From positions 215,541 through 279,540 of the forward strand of contig JANRLI010000007.1 in assembly GCA_033762625.1 (NCBI GenBank): a stretch of DNA of 64,000 nucleotides, read 5' to 3'. The notes below the pieces were generated by a model, which was not told the DNA's origin, did no database searches, and saw only the letters and a list, made by a program, of their open reading frames with translations. Of the stretch, positions 62,408-64,000 are shown one piece after another (the first letter of the stretch is position 1; every line of letters starts with the position of its first letter). The DNA comes from Alphaproteobacteria bacterium (GTDB lineage: Bacteria; Pseudomonadota; Alphaproteobacteria; UBA9219; RGZA01). Both the position numbers and the translations under genes were made by a program.

Positions 62408-62941
62408 ATGTTGCATAAATTGCCAATCATCGGGGTTATGGGCGCAAGCAAAGCGCGCCATGATGAATTGACGCAGCCATTAGGATCGGCGATTGCGAAG
62501 GCGGGTTATCATCTGCTCACTGGCGGCGGCACAGGAGTGATGGAGGCCGTTTCGCAAAGCTTTACGGCAACGCAGCCACGCAAAGGGTTATGTATTGGCG
62601 TTATCCCCATGAGTGGAGTGGGCGATGCCTATAAGGTTATGCCGGACTACCCAAACCCCTATGTGGAGCTGCCTATTCAATCGCATCTGGGGATTTATGA
62701 TGGGCACGACCCGCAGCAAATCAGCCGGAATTATATCAATATCCTTACCAGTCATGTGGTGGTGATATGCCCCGGCAGCAAGGGCACGCGAAATGAATTA
62801 TCGCTCGCGCAGCAGTTTAAAAAGCCGTTCATATTATTCGGGAATGAAGCGCAGTTCGCCGAATTTCCTTCGGGCTTACGACGAACAGATGATCTTCATC
62901 AGGTCATGCTGTATATTCAAAATAATCTATCGTTATCATAA
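62408..62941 (+). CDS. SLOG/TIGR00725-like Rossmann protein, 177 aa
   Basis: It starts LPIIGVMGASKARHDE, has the nucleotide-binding turn LLTGGGTGVMEAVSQSF and later VVVICPGSKGTRNELSLAQQ, which corresponds to the PGGxGTxxE motif of LOG/MoCo-carrier-like proteins. The changed PGSKGT-RNE form could mean altered catalysis. It lies two bases after metH and may be in the same transcript. The true substrate is unknown. Confidence 0.75.
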   Translation: MLHKLPIIGVMGASKARHDELTQPLGSAIAKAGYHLLTGGGTGVMEAVSQSFTATQPRKGLCIGVIPMSGVGDAYKVMPDYPNPYVELPIQSHLGIYDGHDPQQISRNYINILTSHVVVICPGSKGTRNELSLAQQFKKPFILFGNEAQFAEFPSGLRRTDDLHQVMLYIQNNLSLS

Positions 62942-62956
62942 AGGCAGCGTAAAACC

Positions 62957-63292
62957 ATGAACGTATCACGGCGGCAGGTATTGGGCGGTTTAGGTGCAGC
63001 AACATTTTTGGCAGCATTTTCACCTGCGTATCTGGGCAGCGAAGTAGTGATGCATGGGTATTTGAAACCATACGGCATGATGGGTAAGTATGTGTTCAGC
63101 GCAACGCCATTCCATTGCCTTGAATGTTTCAGGGGTGATGAAACCACGCTGATGCTTGTCGATTTAAAGGGCACCGCGCCCCATGCAGGCAAAGTTCAAT
63201 TAAAAGGCGTTTTACAGGCATTTTATGGTAAAACCGGCATGTTCGCAGCCAGGTTAAAAGACGCAAGATGCGTAAAAAACGCTTTCGTTTAG
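62957..63292 (+). CDS. Small exported protein with Tat-like signal, 111 aa
   Basis: It begins NVSRRQVLGGLGAATFLAAF, an SRRQ twin-arginine signal followed by a hydrophobic stretch. The ~80-residue mature part contains FHCLECFRGDETTLMLVDLK, a beta-rich domain and one more Cys. Tat export suggests a folded or cofactor-bearing periplasmic protein. Not recognised as a family. Confidence 0.7.
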   Translation: MNVSRRQVLGGLGAATFLAAFSPAYLGSEVVMHGYLKPYGMMGKYVFSATPFHCLECFRGDETTLMLVDLKGTAPHAGKVQLKGVLQAFYGKTGMFAARLKDARCVKNAFV

Positions 63293-63323
63293 GTTGATTT
63301 ATAGGTATCACTGCAAACGGATT

Positions 63324-63413
63324 GGATGGGTGGCCGAGCGGTTTAAGGCACCGGTCTTGAAAACCGGCGTGGGTGAAAGCTCACCGTGAGTTCGAATCTC
63401 ACCCCATCCGCCA
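63324..63413 (+). tRNA. tRNA-Ser (TGA)
   Basis: A 90-nt class II cloverleaf with encoded CCA. Acceptor GGATGGG pairs with CCCATCC. The anticodon loop CTTGAAA gives TGA, the long variable arm is GTGGGTGAAAGCTCAC, and the T arm GTGAG-TTCGAAT-CTCAC is fully paired. Confidence 0.97.
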
Positions 63414-63449
63414 CTTCTACCCATGCCCATTTGGGCATGGGTAGAAGTG
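63412..63449. repeat. 17-bp perfect hairpin after tRNA-Ser
   Basis: CACTTCTACCCATGCCC and its exact complement pair around the 4-nt loop ATTT. The stem starts inside the CCA end. No T-run follows, so it may be a processing or attachment structure rather than a standard terminator. Confidence 0.8.
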
Positions 63450-63612
63450 ATCGATGCGGGCGCAGTGGACGAATTCTTGTTCGACAATTTTCGGAAGTAA
63501 GCGAAGCGCACGCCCAGAAAATTGCAACTTTGCGAGCCGCGCGCGGCGTGGCAAAGTAATCTCACCATAAGTATGAAGATAAAATAACGCCAAATATAGA
63601 TTTTAACTAAGT

Positions 63613-64000
63613 ATGGCAAAATATAAAAAAATTCAATTAGACATTAATCAGCCATGCATATGTGGAAGTGAGAAGTCTATAGCTGCTTGTCATTTAGACA
63701 CAGACGGGCGTTTAAGAAAGCCCTTACCAAATATAAACCCACCATCTCCGAATACTGGCTATGCGCATAATGGTTGCTATTTAAATCGCACTAAAGATTG
63801 TTCAGAAAAAATTTCAAAAGAGCATTATATATCCAGGTCCATAATAGACCAGTTAGGGAGCGTGATACGCATGTCCGGTGCGTCATGGCTACAGGCAGGA
63901 GAAACGCTCGATACAACTGTAGATAATCTCACAGCAAAAGTTTTATGCACGCGCCATAACTCAGCATTATCACCACTAGATGATGAAGCGGCACATTTTT
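63613..64000 (+). CDS. SEC-C/HNH-like protein, 3' end beyond window
   Basis: The open frame runs to the window end with 129 codons. It starts MAKYKKIQLDINQPCICGS and shows a SEC-C-like zinc motif C-x-CGSEKSIAACH. Further on is SKEHYISRSIID and LCTRHNSALSPLDDEA, resembling an HNH-type His/Asn core (EH...C-x-x-HN...LD). The DNA is AT-rich, unlike the sulfur operon, and follows a tRNA. It is probably accessory, perhaps a nuclease. The C-terminal end is unseen. Confidence 0.6.
   Translation, partial: MAKYKKIQLDINQPCICGSEKSIAACHLDTDGRLRKPLPNINPPSPNTGYAHNGCYLNRTKDCSEKISKEHYISRSIIDQLGSVIRMSGASWLQAGETLDTTVDNLTAKVLCTRHNSALSPLDDEAAHF

Noticed and set aside
63308-63619. Minus-strand frame across tRNA-Ser containing GEIRTHGELSPTPVFKTGAL
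   Set aside because: It is the antisense of tRNA-Ser, a widespread false gene.
1-64000. CRISPR array or rRNA operon
   Set aside because: No regularly spaced repeats and no rRNA-like sequence were seen; the Cas4-like nuclease stands alone.

Overview
The window looks like an alphaproteobacterial chromosome carrying a mobilizable element. The lineage call rests on a GTTC-N7-GTTC LexA-type box in front of umuDC and on two SAM-II riboswitches, both signatures of Alphaproteobacteria, plus MetX/MetW/MetY methionine synthesis. The genus cannot be told from the sequence.

Positions 1-3.9 kb hold mobile-type, GC-rich genes: a partial ArdC-like antirestriction protein, an SOS-controlled umuD/umuC pair, an SRAP protein and an unknown gene. 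An intact initiator tRNA-fMet follows at 3977-4053. A 48-nt near-copy of its 3' part lies at 26712-26759, so about 4.05-26.76 kb reads as an integrated element. It encodes MobC and a relaxase, a VirD4/TraD-like coupling protein inside an operon of membrane proteins, two paralogous DNA-binding proteins, a sigma-like gene pair, a Cas4-like/DEDD double nuclease (DUF2779), a Rap1a/Tai-like protein, a tyrosine integrase, a nucleotidyltransferase and an AT-richer four-gene cargo operon of unknown function. No type IV secretion channel is visible, so this is more likely an integrative mobilizable element than a self-transmissible ICE.

From 26.8 to 36.3 kb are genes of no clear function (DUF2946 protein, Gln/Thr-rich protein, two unknowns, a secreted coiled-coil protein, a small periplasmic protein and an outer-membrane barrel protein). 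Between them is a tRNA-like structured relic. They look like an envelope-associated cluster.

From 36.3 to 63.3 kb is mostly core metabolism. metE and metR are divergent. A two-gene response-regulator unit, an FAD monooxygenase and an FMN alpha-hydroxy-acid dehydrogenase follow, then a secreted Cys-rich repeat protein and a helical-repeat plus arginine-deiminase-like reading frame broken by one in-frame TAG. The central unit is a sulfur locus with two divergent transcripts. To the left is metXW (a MetX-MetW fusion) with metY. To the right is cysG-cysH-cysJ-cysI-cysD-cysN-metF-metH. Each transcript starts with its own SAM-II riboswitch. Together the genes turn sulfate into sulfide, add sulfide to O-acetylhomoserine, and methylate homocysteine, with SAM feedback on both arms.

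The right end has a tRNA-Ser, a 17-bp perfect hairpin and the start of an AT-rich SEC-C/HNH-like gene, probably the edge of another accessory region. No CRISPR array, rRNA or complete insertion sequence was seen.
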